From the NCBI GenBank assembly GCA_009929445.1, contig SAAL01000027.1, positions 1-39,036 of the forward strand: 39,036 nt of DNA. The letters are read 5' to 3'. The stretch comes from Bacteroidia bacterium. Its GTDB lineage: Bacteria; Bacteroidota; Bacteroidia; Bacteroidales; Paludibacteraceae. This document shows positions 12,724 to 20,974 of this stretch, piece after piece (within the stretch, counting starts at the first letter, position 1; the number at the start of each line of letters is the position of its first letter). A program made the position numbers and the translations under genes. The notes under the pieces were generated by a model that had not been told where the DNA came from, searched no databases, and saw only the letters and a list, made by a program, of their open reading frames with translations.

Positions 12724-13740
12724 TTACCACCACATTTTAAAAGGTTTATATTCTTCCATGCCCAACAGATGTTTGCTGAGTTTATAGCATTCGAGTTTTA
12801 TCAAATGACGGTAACTAACCTTCCGGTTAAGGGTACGGTGCTGAATGGTTTCAGTCAACCGTTCCTCAAATGCTTGCACAAAAATCTTTTTACCCGCCTG
12901 GTTCAATATACATTTGTTTAACTTTTTATCAAAATGTTTTTCCTGAATTTCTTTTTTGTTGAGCACTTTAAAGATTACCCTATCCACCAATATCGGTTTA
13001 AATATTTCGGATATATCCAGCGAAAGAGAATACCTGCGTTCGCCGGGCGTATGCAGATAACTGATAGTGGGGTTAAGCTGTGTTTGATGAATAGCCCGAA
13101 GACATTGACTGTAACACATCATATTGCCAAACGAAATCAGCGCGTTCACTTCATTTTGCGGTGGTTGCTTGGTGCGGTTTCCCATTTCAAAATCATTCAG
13201 TATAACATCAAATCCTTCATAATAAGTCTGACGGATATTCCCTTCCAAACCCATTAGTTCGTCAACTGCCGATGCGGAAGTGATATTGGCAGCATAATTC
13301 TCAATACGTTGGATAATCTCAGTAAGTTCTTTACCCCGATTATCATAGTATTTCAGATTTTTAATCATATTGAATGCTGCTCCTTCAATAAACTTTCGGG
13401 CAATAACAATGCGTTTCTTTTTATCCTGATAACAGGAAGTTTGAGCCAACAACATACGTCCCGAAAGCAGACCATCCTTAGGCATAAACGAGCCGGTATA
13501 GTTTTCATAATAATCAAAAAAATGTACGGCAATATCCGATTGCCCCAGAAAATTATATAACGCGCTGTTGGCTGTAAGCGAACCGAACGCGTAAAACTCC
13601 GCAATATCTTCCACCGGAAGATAGCGTGACGGTCCGTTATGTTCTACGCCGTTTCCATCTTCTTCCACCGGTGTAAACTTCAAGGTATTGTCTTTACGCT
13701 GTAAAGTGCCAGGATTGAACAAGTAATAGGTTTTTTTCAT
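12724..13740 (-). CDS. cas1: CRISPR-associated integrase/endonuclease Cas1 (type I-B)
   Basis: This 338-residue protein has the full length expected for type I-B Cas1. An N-terminal beta domain (about 1-80, including SLTANSALYNFLGQSDIAVH) precedes the helical catalytic domain. Probable metal ligands are E166 (in LMGLEGNIR), H230 (SYLHTPG) and D242/E245 (SLDISEIFKP), matching the Glu-His-Asp arrangement of the family. With Cas2 it integrates protospacers at the leader end of the array. The gene is separated from upstream cas4 by 72 bases that hold a REP-like palindrome, the only sizeable gap within the cas3-cas2 block. Nothing suggests inactivation, and the large array and repeat spacer acquisitions argue that it has been active. 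Confidence 0.98.
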   Translation of the reverse strand: MKKTYYLFNPGTLQRKDNTLKFTPVEEDGNGVEHNGPSRYLPVEDIAEFYAFGSLTANSALYNFLGQSDIAVHFFDYYENYTGSFMPKDGLLSGRMLLAQTSCYQDKKKRIVIARKFIEGAAFNMIKNLKYYDNRGKELTEIIQRIENYAANITSASAVDELMGLEGNIRQTYYEGFDVILNDFEMGNRTKQPPQNEVNALISFGNMMCYSQCLRAIHQTQLNPTISYLHTPGERRYSLSLDISEIFKPILVDRVIFKVLNKKEIQEKHFDKKLNKCILNQAGKKIFVQAFEERLTETIQHRTLNRKVSYRHLIKLECYKLSKHLLGMEEYKPFKMWW

Positions 13741-13767
13741 TCGACTTCGAATTTATTTATCTTTCTT

Positions 13768-13801
13768 AAACCTGACAGGTTTTTAAAAACCTGTCAAGTT
13801 T
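13768..13801. repeat. REP-like palindrome, copy 1 (cas4-cas1 gap)
   Basis: A 34-bp near-perfect palindrome: AAACCTGACAGGTTTTT followed by AAAAACCTGTCAAGTTT, with one mismatch between the arms. It is the same element as those at 20761-20793 and 21363-21395. It lies between the cas4 stop and the cas1 start and could form a strong hairpin in the mRNA. Confidence 0.9.
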
Positions 13802-13812
13802 GAAAAAATGAA

Positions 13813-14319
13813 TTATTCTTCACCAACGTAACAAAAATCATAATAACTACAATTTTTACATATTTTCGCATTGATTACAGGTGGACACACATCACCTTCA
13901 ATTAATTGCCGGATTTCTTTTTCCATTTCGGTTATTCTTATCCGGTCAGCATCAGTAAGAATAACCGAAGCAGTATGCCGCAATGCCGGATATTCAAGCA
14001 CACCCTTCACATCTTCAATTCCATTTCGTTCAAGTACGTAAATGTAGTATTTCACCTGCCACTCGTGTGCGTGCTCCACTTTGTCCGAACGTTTTATTTC
14101 ATGAATTACCTTATTACGTGCATCGTAGTAATCGATTTTCACTCCATCTATTTCCAACTCTTCATATCGTTCCGAACGCTGGGGATAGCTTGATTCGTGT
14201 ATCAGCTTGCCATCATAAACTAAATCGGAGGTGTGCTCAAAACGTATTTCATTGGCATGTAACCAAAGCTCACGTTTGCAGACGTTGAATAGATTGATAT
14301 AAGTAGCGGTAATGTTCAT
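13813..14319 (-). CDS. cas4: CRISPR-associated exonuclease Cas4
   Basis: This 168-residue RecB-like nuclease has an iron-sulfur cluster. The four cluster cysteines appear to be C14 (NVCKRELWL) and C154, C157 and C163 (KICKNCSYYDFC). The nuclease core shows D63 (KIDYYD), E74-x-K76 (HEIKRSD) and the motif III residues Q88 and Y91/Y92 (EWQVKYYIY). Cas4 trims prespacers and helps Cas1-Cas2 choose PAM-adjacent, correctly oriented spacers. It starts 6 bases after the cas3 stop. Length and motifs fit the compact Cas4 of type I-B systems. Confidence 0.97.
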   Translation of the reverse strand: MNITATYINLFNVCKRELWLHANEIRFEHTSDLVYDGKLIHESSYPQRSERYEELEIDGVKIDYYDARNKVIHEIKRSDKVEHAHEWQVKYYIYVLERNGIEDVKGVLEYPALRHTASVILTDADRIRITEMEKEIRQLIEGDVCPPVINAKICKNCSYYDFCYVGEE

Positions 14320-14325
14320 GGTAGA

Positions 14326-17106
14326 TTACAAAAATTGTGTTTCCTCTATTCCTGATAATTTCTTAGCATTAAGTCCTTGTTCGATAGAATAAATTTCTTT
14401 CCATCTTCTGATATAGAGATAACCATAATTCGATTTATCCTGATCATAAAAATGAATTAATTGATTTTCAATTTTGGGACTCGCAAATATTGAAAAAACA
14501 TACTTGCTCATAATACTTTGTAGTACCTTTTTTCTAATCTGCTGCTGAGTAAATTCTATTTTGTTACGAATAGAATGAAGGTAAATTTCAAATACGTTCT
14601 CGCCATTGATTTCATTTTGTTGATTGGGAAAAACTCCGTTTTCTTCTAAAAAATGTAATTCTGAAGAGGTGAAAATATTTTCTACAGTGCCATCTATTGC
14701 ACTATCAACCTGTATTGGAATATTCATCGGAATAAAACAAGACAAATTTTTTTGTTCTATTAATTTGAATTTGTCGTTTACGGTTTGAAATTTCAACTTT
14801 TGAATAGCACATTCATAATCGCTAAAATTTTCTACCATTTCTTTACTATTCCAGTTGTTTTTAGTGTCAAATATTTTATCATACAATGCATCAAAATCTT
14901 TTTGTGCGAGTATTCGTTTATACTCATCCGACTTAATTTGCTCTTTTGTTATCATATATCTATAGTCTTTGCCATAAATAACAGATTCTTTGTTGAGATT
15001 GAAAAGATAAAGGGTACAATTATCTTTATTTACATTCCTGTTGATACGTCCCGCCAACTGTTCATCAGAGTCAATAATCGAACGATCTTTAAAGCCTAAA
15101 TCCATGTCAATGTCAACCCCAGCTTCAACTACCTGAGTCGTAATCAAAATAACTTTCATTTTTCTGCTGGTTGGATTTTTCAGATAATTGATTATTTCTT
15201 TTCTTCGATGTTCAAGAATGGTTCCCGAAAGCACAAATACTTCATCAAAGAAATTTTGTCCCAGAATTGTATCGTAGAAATCAGAGGCTGATTGCTTATA
15301 AATAAATTCGACAATCGTGTAAACACTGTTTTTCGGTTTAGCTAAGCCAAAATCATTTTTCAGATAATCCTGTGATGCTGTAATTACCTTTTCGGCTAAT
15401 TCGTGTAACGACAAATCTGTTCTTTCAAACAATTCAAAATTGAAGTTAACCCGACCTGCAAAATTAGGATTGTTGAAATATTGTTCTTTTGCGTTGGGCA
15501 ATAGATAGATGAAGTCCTCTACATTTTGTTTTATTACACTCAGTTTATCCAGTTTAGGTAACGTTGCCGACATTAGGATAAATTTGATATTGAACTTCTC
15601 GGCATATTGCCGAATAAAATAAATCACCTTATCCCAATGCGATGGATTATAAGATTGTAATTCATCAATCACGACAATGGAATTGGCCAAGCGATGTAAT
15701 AAATAATTGGTTTCCTTTTCATTTGTTTTCAATATATCAAAGAATCGGATATGCGATAGCAGACAAAACGGATAATTTACAAACAGGTGGTTAATGTAAT
15801 TCAATTTTTCGTCTCCGTATGCATCATCTTCATGTTGGCTTGTCTTTAATCCTGCTTTTGAGTGTAATTCTATAATTTCTTCCTCTTCCAGTCCCAACAT
15901 ATCCTGCACAACGGTGTATGTTTGCGTAATCAGAGTTGTAAAGGGAAACACATAAAACACTTTATTATATTGCCCTTTATGTATTTTAAGTAATTCCGCT
16001 GTTGCTAAAATAGAAAGGTTTGTTTTTCCGCCACCTGTCGGTGCTTCGATAAAGAATAGATTGCTTTGGTGATGTTGTCTTATGTTTTTTATTACCTCTA
16101 TGCCCATTTCTTTGCGGAGCACATTGAGATTGTCTCCACTTTTTTCTTTTGGATTCTGTAATTGGTAATCTGCCAGAGCTTTGTAAGTCCCTTTGTTGTA
16201 ATTTAGTTTTTTTTGTTCTTCATCTATCCAGTCCCTTTGACTGACATTGTAGTGCAGTTCCTCAATTCTTTCTGGTGTCAGTATTCCAAAATCGTCTATT
16301 GGTAACAAATTCATATACTCATTGGTAGCCAAATAGTCGGAAGCGGTGAGGAGCGAAAAATTGAGACGACAAAGGCAATACAGTTCAAATGAATTTACAT
16401 AATCTCTATAGGGACTTTCGTTTAGCAGTCTGTTATTACCAACCAAATTTAAAATACTGGGGTGAATTTCAAATTGATAGTGTTTTAAATAATCAGATAA
16501 GAATTGATTGACTTCAATCCAATTGTATCTTGCCTTTAAATCCTCAAAAGAGAGTGTTGTGCTACAATCGTTATCAAAAGTTCGTCCGTGATGTTTAAAT
16601 ATAGAATAGGCAAGATATAAACAGGAGGTTACCAATAATGGATTGCTTCTTTTTTCAAGAGCGATTTCATTAAAATGCTTTGTCATGTAAATGAATGCAC
16701 TTAATGAAGAATGATTGGAGCTAATCGGACTGTGATATTGTGAATTTTCAAAGAACTTCCCGTTTTTCATTTTCTCAAATTGAAAATGCTCATTGATTTT
16801 TCCAAAGTCATGAAATACAATGGCGTTTACAAAAAGTTTTTTGATATAGTTACCTACTTCCAAATCAACTTGGGTCGAAAGGCCATTGATTAGTCGGTCA
16901 ATAACCGAATCCAGATTATGGGTAACTACAAGCTTTTCGAAATAATGATTTACTAAATCTACATGCTCCTCGATCCTTTCTGCCTGGATTTCTGCAACTT
17001 TTGGTAAATGAGCATAGTAATTACCTGCATTAAGTAAATAACTACTCAATGCAGGTAAATCACGAACAATCTCAGTAACAGTTTTAAAGCAGTTGCACAT
17101 AGGCAT
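14326..17106 (-). CDS. cas3: CRISPR-associated HD-nuclease/helicase Cas3
   Basis: This 926-residue protein fuses an N-terminal HD nuclease to a superfamily 2 helicase. Candidate HD ligands are H48, H99-D100 (VFHDFGK), H132 and H172-H173 (KHHGRTF). Helicase motifs are Walker A at about 355-362 (APTGGGKT), DELQ at 481-484, SAT at 513-515 and motif VI QLAGRINR at 683-690. Cas3 is recruited by target-bound Cascade, then nicks and degrades the displaced strand while moving 3' to 5'. The start overlaps the end of cas5 by 23 bases, implying translational coupling. A second ATG two codons later is an equally possible start. All key motifs are intact. Confidence 0.97.
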   Translation of the reverse strand: MPMCNCFKTVTEIVRDLPALSSYLLNAGNYYAHLPKVAEIQAERIEEHVDLVNHYFEKLVVTHNLDSVIDRLINGLSTQVDLEVGNYIKKLFVNAIVFHDFGKINEHFQFEKMKNGKFFENSQYHSPISSNHSSLSAFIYMTKHFNEIALEKRSNPLLVTSCLYLAYSIFKHHGRTFDNDCSTTLSFEDLKARYNWIEVNQFLSDYLKHYQFEIHPSILNLVGNNRLLNESPYRDYVNSFELYCLCRLNFSLLTASDYLATNEYMNLLPIDDFGILTPERIEELHYNVSQRDWIDEEQKKLNYNKGTYKALADYQLQNPKEKSGDNLNVLRKEMGIEVIKNIRQHHQSNLFFIEAPTGGGKTNLSILATAELLKIHKGQYNKVFYVFPFTTLITQTYTVVQDMLGLEEEEIIELHSKAGLKTSQHEDDAYGDEKLNYINHLFVNYPFCLLSHIRFFDILKTNEKETNYLLHRLANSIVVIDELQSYNPSHWDKVIYFIRQYAEKFNIKFILMSATLPKLDKLSVIKQNVEDFIYLLPNAKEQYFNNPNFAGRVNFNFELFERTDLSLHELAEKVITASQDYLKNDFGLAKPKNSVYTIVEFIYKQSASDFYDTILGQNFFDEVFVLSGTILEHRRKEIINYLKNPTSRKMKVILITTQVVEAGVDIDMDLGFKDRSIIDSDEQLAGRINRNVNKDNCTLYLFNLNKESVIYGKDYRYMITKEQIKSDEYKRILAQKDFDALYDKIFDTKNNWNSKEMVENFSDYECAIQKLKFQTVNDKFKLIEQKNLSCFIPMNIPIQVDSAIDGTVENIFTSSELHFLEENGVFPNQQNEINGENVFEIYLHSIRNKIEFTQQQIRKKVLQSIMSKYVFSIFASPKIENQLIHFYDQDKSNYGYLYIRRWKEIYSIEQGLNAKKLSGIEETQFL

Positions 17107-17851
17107 TTAATTCGTTTATAAAAAACAGACTTTCTAATGTTTGTGCATTTTTGATCAGATAGTTTGAGAACGCAAACTCACCTAAGTCGTATTGCATTAA
17201 TGATAAGTCAAAATCTTTTGGTAAGCGTTCAAAATAAATAAACGGACTTTCTGTATTATCAAAATTGAGCAAATCGGGAAAAGGAGCTTCAACATTATTC
17301 TTTAGAACATGATCTTTCTGGAAGATAGTCTTAATTCTGACACTCCCGTTTGGTTGTCTTTCATCCGAAAAATGATATTCTTTATACGAATCGGCACTCC
17401 ACCAAGCTGTAAACTCATTTTTACCCAAATATGGTATGAATTCAGCACAACCGTTTCTGATATTCTCAACCAATTGTTTTTGATAGTCTTTGTGCTCATC
17501 CAATAAAAGATAAATCCTGTATTCCGGCTTTACCAAAGTCAATTCTTCCGTCAGAAAATTTGTTCCTTTGTTGGCATATCCTACTGTATTGGAGTACTTG
17601 ATATTTGTTTTGCTATAATTCCCCTTATCATGACTTAGGGGTTCTATACCAATCTTCACGTCCTTCAATACATCATAATACTGTGGCAGCTTTGCTTTTT
17701 CCTTATAACCCTCTAACCCAACAATTGCACCCAAAATACCTAATACCGCAGGGCGGTGAATGATATTATAGGACAAGTTAATGGTGGCATTGGTGTCGGG
17801 TTTTCGGAAAAATGCAAAGTCTGCTTTTAAGTCGAATGATATTAATTTCAT
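17084..17851 (-). CDS. cas5: Cascade subunit Cas5 (Cas5h-like, type I-B)
   Basis: This 255-residue protein has the typical Cas5 N-terminus: MKLISFDLKADFAFFRKPD, then a segment of the form RPAVLGILGAIVGLEG at about 33-48, characteristic of the RAMP fold of the Cas5h/Csh family. Cas5 caps the 5' handle of the crRNA in Cascade and contacts Cas8. It lies 12 bases after cas7 and overlaps cas3, within an unbroken cas8-cas7-cas5-cas3 block. Family assignment relies on recognised N-terminal sequence and gene order; subtype naming is inference. Confidence 0.93.
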   Translation of the reverse strand: MKLISFDLKADFAFFRKPDTNATINLSYNIIHRPAVLGILGAIVGLEGYKEKAKLPQYYDVLKDVKIGIEPLSHDKGNYSKTNIKYSNTVGYANKGTNFLTEELTLVKPEYRIYLLLDEHKDYQKQLVENIRNGCAEFIPYLGKNEFTAWWSADSYKEYHFSDERQPNGSVRIKTIFQKDHVLKNNVEAPFPDLLNFDNTESPFIYFERLPKDFDLSLMQYDLGEFAFSNYLIKNAQTLESLFFINELNAYVQLL

Positions 17852-17863
17852 GGGACTCCGTAT

Positions 17864-18775
17864 TTACAATTCAGTAAAAACAGCACCTGCGGGTTCGCCT
17901 GTTACTTTTGTATTTGATTTATTGTAGGAAATTTCAATTTTCTCAATTTCCGACTTAATATGACTTTCTGCCAATAAAGCACTTACTCTTGATAAATTAA
18001 TTTCTTTGTCTTCGTTAATGTCAATAAGGCTCACAAATGAGGGTAATACTATTTTTGATTCAGGTTTTAGTTGTATCCACAATAGTAACTCGTTTTCCGT
18101 TCCCGCTTTAGCAGCAGAGTCATAGTAAGTGGCTCCCTTGCGCAAACCTTCTTTTAGCTTGGCTACATCTTCGGTTGTTAATCCTTCTGCTCCGGTTCTT
18201 GCAACATCGCCTGCAATGTTCTTCGGGTTTACCGAAAAATGATGTACATAATGCCCTTCCTGTAAGCGGGATTGAGTTCCCAATGTCGTCATTGTGCTAT
18301 CAGCACTTGCTTCATTTGAATTCCGGAAAGGAGACATGATCTGTTCTGAATAAATCACATTTTCGGAGAATTTGTTTAAGCCGTGAGTAATCTGGCAAGT
18401 GCCGTGTATTGAAATATTGGTTTTTCCCGCATAAGTACCTCCAAATAGTTTTACATCAAGGCATTTCAAAATATTTCCAAGAACTTCCAGTCGTAATTTC
18501 GTTTTATCTTTTTCTTTGAAATCTCCAAAATGGAAAGCATATGTTTCGTCCAATGTTCTGGGAGACATTTCTTCACTTAAAGATTTGAAATAGAATACTT
18601 TTTCATTTAATGCTGCTTTCCAGAAATTCCGAATAGAATATTTCAAAGCTTTGTCAGTTGCATACACTATACCGTTTGGTAATTTGCGGGGTTGACCCGA
18701 GAAATCAGCATTGTAATTTGAATTGATTGATTTGATAATGGCTGCGCCATATACGCGGTTGTTGAATGTTGACAT
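17864..18775 (-). CDS. cas7: Cascade backbone subunit Cas7 (Csh2-like, type I-B)
   Basis: This 303-residue protein begins MSTFNNRVYGAAIIKSINSN and contains segments typical of Cas7/Csh2, such as FGGTYAGKTNISIHGTCQ and SGQPRKLPNG. It forms the helical backbone that coats the crRNA spacer and, in several type I systems, kinks target DNA every six bases. It sits 6 bases after cas8b and 12 bases before cas5, so the three Cascade genes are one translational block. Length matches the family. Csh2-type Cas7 is a marker for the type I-B assignment. Confidence 0.95.
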   Translation of the reverse strand: MSTFNNRVYGAAIIKSINSNYNADFSGQPRKLPNGIVYATDKALKYSIRNFWKAALNEKVFYFKSLSEEMSPRTLDETYAFHFGDFKEKDKTKLRLEVLGNILKCLDVKLFGGTYAGKTNISIHGTCQITHGLNKFSENVIYSEQIMSPFRNSNEASADSTMTTLGTQSRLQEGHYVHHFSVNPKNIAGDVARTGAEGLTTEDVAKLKEGLRKGATYYDSAAKAGTENELLLWIQLKPESKIVLPSFVSLIDINEDKEINLSRVSALLAESHIKSEIEKIEISYNKSNTKVTGEPAGAVFTEL

Positions 18776-18781
18776 GATTGT

Positions 18782-19162
18782 TTATTTTGAAAGGTTAGTA
18801 CTGAATAATTGATTTTTAGAGAATACACCTGAAAGAATCTGTGGCAATAAATGTTTAAGATTTGCTGACGTTTCGTAACTCAATACAAAAGCAGCCACCT
18901 TCTCAAAGTTTTTAGAGAAATTTTCGTGTTTGTATCGTCCGAAATCATTGGCTATTGCCCGTTTAAACTCTGCGCATTTTGATTGCTGTAAATAGGGTTC
19001 TAACAGATTATAGCTGTTGTCTGCCGATTTACTTTTACTCAAAATATACTCGATAACCTGCCCGGCAGCAAAGGCAAATTTTTCATCCGTAATATCAGTC
19101 ACTGGTTCATCTGCTATGATGGCCGCAACAAAGTCCTGATAGTCTTTTAATTTGTTTACCAT
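18782..19162 (-). CDS. Possible internally translated small subunit Cas11b
   Basis: Within cas8b an in-frame ATG at 19162-19160 (Met523, MVNKLKDYQDF...) would give a 126-residue product sharing the cas8b stop. The bases before it are very A/T-rich (ACTAATAATAAAATCAAT), which suits Bacteroidota translation starts. Type I-B, I-C and I-D systems are known to make Cas11 from an internal start inside cas8 or cas10d, and the size fits. No separate small-subunit gene exists in the operon. The start is an inference and has not been shown. Confidence 0.4.
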   Translation of the reverse strand: MVNKLKDYQDFVAAIIADEPVTDITDEKFAFAAGQVIEYILSKSKSADNSYNLLEPYLQQSKCAEFKRAIANDFGRYKHENFSKNFEKVAAFVLSYETSANLKHLLPQILSGVFSKNQLFSTNLSK

Positions 19163-20728
19163 ATTGATTTTATTATTAGTATTAAAATATTCATATAAGC
19201 TGTACCAGATATTAAGTTTTTCTCTGATACCATAATCATTGTTGTTTTTAATGTCGTCGGTTATTGCATTAAATACCATTTCATCAAATATATGACCGTG
19301 AATAGTATTTCGCTGAGATTTGTACACATAATCGTATATTGCTTTGCGGTACCTGCTGTAAGAGTTAAAGGTTAAATCTAATTTTGCGTAATCATCTTTA
19401 TTTAAATCTCCAAAATAATCAACCCGCAAGTACTTATTTTGGATAAACGGTTTCATTACTTGCTGTTCAAATTCAAAAATGTTGTAAACAGCAGGGTAAT
19501 GTTTGTTTTCTTTTCCACCTTTTTCCTTAATATCAAACAAGTTCAATATAGCAAGCGGCTTTTCTTTTGATACCGAATATTCAAAAGTCGATACAAAGTC
19601 AAAATCTTTAAAAACAATACCATCTTTTGTATTCTGCCAGAAAAGAAGATAATAGTTGCCAATATCGTCTATATTATCTTCGACTAACTTCTGAATAATT
19701 TCTTTATAACCAAATCTGAATTCACTTTCCTTGAATATTCCTATCACTTTCCGTTGCAACTCTTCTTTGTAGATAAAAACAGGCAAAGGATTGGGAAGAG
19801 TTTTGTTTGGAAGAATATTCTTTAATTCATTTAATAGTTTTGCATCCAGATTGGATATCCTTCCGCTAATATCAAATGTCGCTGTTTGATGCATTAGGAA
19901 AGGCATATTGCTATTGAAGCCGTTCATAAAATTGCTGGTTCCAAAAATAACTCCTTCTTGATTTGGTTCTGTATTATAAAATGCAGTATTAAATAGCTTG
20001 TCGTCCAAGTATTTCTTATGAACCTGTTGGTATAATTCCAGTGGCACATCAAGATAAAACAGAACATAGTCGCTATCGTCCAGTGGTTTTACTTTCAGAA
20101 GCTCTTGCTCAATGGTGGTAACTTGCTCTTTGAGTTCTTCTTTTTGAGTTTTATCCGAACAGTTTTTTAATCTCTCTTTGATTTGCAAGATTTCTTCTTC
20201 AAATTGGATGCGTTTGGTTTTACAATCCTCTTCTATTCTTTGAAGGACGGAGGTAAACGTTTTATGCGTGAAGAAATTCTTGTAGAGTATGTATTTCTCA
20301 ACATCTTCTTTGTTTTCAAACAGTTCAAAGGCTTTAGTAAAATATTCTCCAAAGCGTTCATAGATTTGTTTCTTCTTGCCAATATTCGCTTTGAATTTCT
20401 CCCCTCCTTCCAAATGTTCTCGTTTAAATGCAACAGCAAATGGAGAACAGGTATGGATTGCTTTCGTTGGCAAGTCAAAGCATTTGTAGGTATCGATGCA
20501 CCACGCATTCTGATGCAATAATTTGCACTGACTTAAAAAATCTGAAATCTCACCTTTTTGCTTTTTTGAATATTGTTCATATTCAAAGTAGGAAGTATCA
20601 ATTTTTGCTTCTCCTGATTCGCTTACAAAGAGTTTCATTCGTATATGCAAACCCTCCTTAGGTGTAGAACCCAAGTTTTTGAACTCCTCCTCGAGATTCT
20701 CCGTAAAATTTATCAATTCTTTTATCAT
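18782..20728 (-). CDS. cas8b: Cascade large subunit Cas8b (Csh1-like)
   Basis: This 648-residue protein lies directly upstream of cas7 and cas5, the place of the large subunit in type I-B loci. Cas8 recognises the PAM and recruits Cas3. Sequence features are weakly conserved, as is usual for Cas8. A lysine/glutamate-rich predicted coiled coil covers about residues 160-215. A Cys-containing segment NAWCIDTYKCF is near residue 75. The C-terminal ~125 residues are helical and resemble a small-subunit (Cas11-like) domain. An internal ATG at residue 523 may yield that domain separately. Assignment comes mainly from position, size and overall resemblance to the TM1802/Csh1 group. Confidence 0.9.
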   Translation of the reverse strand: MIKELINFTENLEEEFKNLGSTPKEGLHIRMKLFVSESGEAKIDTSYFEYEQYSKKQKGEISDFLSQCKLLHQNAWCIDTYKCFDLPTKAIHTCSPFAVAFKREHLEGGEKFKANIGKKKQIYERFGEYFTKAFELFENKEDVEKYILYKNFFTHKTFTSVLQRIEEDCKTKRIQFEEEILQIKERLKNCSDKTQKEELKEQVTTIEQELLKVKPLDDSDYVLFYLDVPLELYQQVHKKYLDDKLFNTAFYNTEPNQEGVIFGTSNFMNGFNSNMPFLMHQTATFDISGRISNLDAKLLNELKNILPNKTLPNPLPVFIYKEELQRKVIGIFKESEFRFGYKEIIQKLVEDNIDDIGNYYLLFWQNTKDGIVFKDFDFVSTFEYSVSKEKPLAILNLFDIKEKGGKENKHYPAVYNIFEFEQQVMKPFIQNKYLRVDYFGDLNKDDYAKLDLTFNSYSRYRKAIYDYVYKSQRNTIHGHIFDEMVFNAITDDIKNNNDYGIREKLNIWYSLYEYFNTNNKINMVNKLKDYQDFVAAIIADEPVTDITDEKFAFAAGQVIEYILSKSKSADNSYNLLEPYLQQSKCAEFKRAIANDFGRYKHENFSKNFEKVAAFVLSYETSANLKHLLPQILSGVFSKNQLFSTNLSK

Positions 20729-20760
20729 ATTATTTCATTTTTGATTACTCCTATTTTCCC

Positions 20761-20793
20761 AATCCTGACAGGTTTTCAAAACCTGTCAGGATT
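20761..20793. repeat. REP-like palindrome, copy 2 (RAYT-cas8b gap)
   Basis: A perfect 33-bp palindrome: AATCCTGACAGGTTTT, a single C, then AAAACCTGTCAGGATT. It lies in the 246-bp gap between the transposase stop and the cas8b start, 32 bases before the cas8b ATG in the direction of transcription. A degenerate half-copy (GGTTTTGAAATCCGACAGG) may be present near 20945-20963, just after the transposase stop. The rest of the gap is AT-rich and shows no convincing TAnnTTTG promoter. Confidence 0.92.
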
Positions 20794-20974
20794 ATTTCCC
20801 TAATTATAGGTGATGCTTTCCAAAAATCCTCTCTGGATTAAATATTAATTCAATACCAACTGCAAATAAACAAACTCTTTTTGACAATTTCTGACACTAA
20901 TATTTTATTTTTCAACAAAATAGTTAATGTTTCTAAAATTTTAAGGTTTTGAAATCCGACAGGAATTATAATTT

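Noticed and set aside
12379-12921. 180-codon plus-strand open frame over cas2 and the end of cas1
   Set aside because: It is a shadow of the minus-strand cas genes, which have clear family motifs.
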